A stretch of DNA of 64,000 nucleotides. Origin: Candidatus Planktophila lacus (GTDB lineage: Bacteria; Actinomycetota; Actinomycetes; Nanopelagicales; Nanopelagicaceae). The position numbers were made by a program, and so were the translations under genes. The notes beneath the pieces were generated by a model that saw nothing but the letters and a program-made list of their open reading frames with translations, was not told the origin of the DNA and searched no databases. Location of the stretch: positions 186,001 through 250,000 of the forward strand of contig NZ_CP016780.1 in NCBI RefSeq assembly GCF_002288325.1, written 5' to 3'. This document shows, piece after piece, positions 62,798 to 64,000 of this stretch; positions within the stretch are counted from its first letter, which is position 1; each line of letters opens with the position of its first letter.

Positions 62798-64000
62798 CTA
62801 CGCTTTGCGAACGAGTTTTAGGTCTCGCACCGATTTAACGGAAAGCGCGGCCAGGGCTGCGGTCAAAGTTAACGCTCCAGTTATGTAGAGCATTGTGCTA
62901 ACACCAAAAAGTTCTGCTAAAGGGCCTGCCGCTGCAATTCCTAGAGGAGATAAACCAAAAGAGCCAAATGCGTCATAAGCCACAACGCGTGAGTATGACT
63001 CTTCGGGGATATGAGATTGCAGTGAAGTATTCCAAACAACCATAAAGATATCGATTGCGATTCCGGCAAGAAATGCGCAAATTAGCGAGATCCAAAGGGG
63101 AGTGCTCAGAGCGAGAGAGAAATCCCAAATTGCCGTTGCTGAAATAATCAACATCGCAAAGAGCAGCGGACGGCCAAAGTGAACTTTTAGCGAAATTACG
63201 CTCCCAATTAGCATTCCTGCAGTTAAGGCAGCAAGGTTAAATGACCAGAATTGCGGACCGCTATCGAACTTGGAGAAATTGAGCGGTCCTAATATCTGTA
63301 ATAGAGATTCATATGCAACATTAATAATGGCAAAAGCAACGACAACAGTAACTACCCATGAGCGGGAGATAAATTCACGCCAGCCTGACTTTAAATCTTG
63401 GAAAACAGTATTCGTATTTTCGCGAACGATAGTTGGTAGATCTAGATTCCAAACAATAATTCCGGCAATCAAGAAGGAGATGGCATCTACCAAGAGCGCC
63501 CAACCAGATCCAAATGCGGTAACTAAAACTCCACCTAAAAGTGCACCCGCCACATAACCAATATTTGTGGTTAGCGCGATTACTGCGTTGCCGTGCTGCA
63601 ACTTCTCTTTCGGTAAAACCTCTGGAAGTACTCCTGACATTGCTGGCCACCAGAGCGCATTTAAAATTCCGAAGAGCGCGCCCATTAACGCCAAAAGCAG
63701 AACACTTGAGCTATTAACAATTAATGAGATTGCGCTAATTGCCGCGAAGGCGCTTCCAATAACATCGGCGCCACCGACAATCCGGTTGCGTTTGAATCGG
63801 TCGCCAACTACTCCGCCAAATAACATCAAGGCGATCATCGGAAACATGCGAGCGGCCATGACAATGCTTAGATCTTTTGCCGTGGCACCCGGCAGTGCCA
63901 AAACACCGAAGGCCAGTGCGACTGGCGAGATACCATTTCCCACATTCGATATAAAGCGCGAGGCGGCCAAGGCGGTAAAGCCCGGATGGGAGTGGAGGTC
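62798..64000 (-). CDS. MFS transporter, EntS-like (5' end outside window)
   Basis: About 400 residues are visible, with the frame open to the window end (HPGFTALAASRFISNVGNGISPVALAFGVL), so the first residues are missing. It has about eleven hydrophobic segments, the MFS loop GGVVGDRFKRNRIV after helix 2, and LMGALFGILNALWWPAMSGVLPEVL typical of the enterobactin-exporter-like MFS_3 family. It likely exports a small molecule or drug; substrate unknown. A TTG at 63970 should not be taken as start. Confidence 0.85.
   Translation of the reverse strand, partial: DLHSHPGFTALAASRFISNVGNGISPVALAFGVLALPGATAKDLSIVMAARMFPMIALMLFGGVVGDRFKRNRIVGGADVIGSAFAAISAISLIVNSSSVLLLALMGALFGILNALWWPAMSGVLPEVLPKEKLQHGNAVIALTTNIGYVAGALLGGVLVTAFGSGWALLVDAISFLIAGIIVWNLDLPTIVRENTNTVFQDLKSGWREFISRSWVVTVVVAFAIINVAYESLLQILGPLNFSKFDSGPQFWSFNLAALTAGMLIGSVISLKVHFGRPLLFAMLIISATAIWDFSLALSTPLWISLICAFLAGIAIDIFMVVWNTSLQSHIPEESYSRVVAYDAFGSFGLSPLGIAAAGPLAELFGVSTMLYITGALTLTAALAALSVKSVRDLKLVRKA

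Overview
The window looks like part of a small, tightly packed genome of a free-living actinobacterium with unusually low GC for that phylum. I judge GC to be a little under 50% by eye and did not compute it. The actinobacterial signature is clear: an AdnA/AdnB helicase-nuclease pair, a WhiB7-type regulator, UPF0182, DUF2342, DUF3039 and DUF2017 proteins, a SigR/RsrA-type thiol-stress pair, a fused 2-oxoglutarate decarboxylase/dehydrogenase (Kgd), the Mec/CysO/CysM cysteine route and a Flp/Tad cluster. Gene order matches several blocks of Mycobacterium (adnAB-nudC-uvrD2-whiB7-ABC1 kinase-DUF2342-LonB-like-UPF0182; rsgA-aroA-SRAP-sigH/R-anti-sigma; prfB-ftsE-ftsX-smpB; clpS-DUF2017-mec-cysO-cysM-murI-rph-rdgB). 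Moderate GC, few spacers and many probable leaderless starts suggest a freshwater acI-type lineage (Nanopelagicales). That placement is inference.

Layout. 1-8.9 kb: recombination helicase-nucleases AdnA (cut by the window edge) and AdnB, an EEP-family phosphohydrolase, NudC and a UvrD2-like helicase. 8.9-9.6 kb: whiB7 behind a 430-base leader with a small ORF and a strong intrinsic terminator, laid out like an attenuator. 9.7-19.7 kb: small enzymes and membrane proteins, an ABC1 kinase-like protein, an orphan E1/ThiF-like protein, two metalloprotease-like proteins, a LonB-like protease and UPF0182, followed by initiator tRNA-fMet. 20.4-25.9 kb (minus strand): aroA-rsgA-hisN-copper ATPase, coupled by overlaps. 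25.9-28.2 kb: SRAP protein, SigR-like sigma factor, RsrA-like anti-sigma factor and a hotdog thioesterase. 28.2-32.7 kb: Ni superoxide dismutase divergent from its maturation protease, then kgd. 34.0-38.9 kb: a Tad pilus operon. 38.9-43.4 kb: prfB, ftsEX, smpB and the tmRNA gene. 43.4-53.7 kb: acetyltransferases, a DUF222-HNH protein, pirin, a tRNA hydroxylase-type rhodanese, the three-subunit proton-translocating transhydrogenase, argF and a secreted GH18 protein. 53.7-58.5 kb: clpS through rdgB. 58.6-64 kb: a membrane protein with a histone-H1-like tail, an acyltransferase-SGNH protein, a DivIVA-like coiled-coil protein, a hemolysin-III family protein and an MFS transporter cut by the window end.

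Themes. Redox and thiol homeostasis recur (SigR/RsrA, WhiB7, NiSOD, PntAB, NudC, Mec/CysO/CysM), as does translation quality control (tmRNA, SmpB, RF2, ClpS, RsgA). The least explained items are the whiB7 leader, a nested-hairpin RNA candidate near 14.28 kb, the orphan RRE/E1-like protein, a prepilin-like protein with a 90-residue leader, a degenerate GGDEF-like protein ahead of the Tad genes, and three proteins with Lys/Ala-rich histone-like tails, two of them membrane-anchored. I found no CRISPR array, insertion sequence or prophage.
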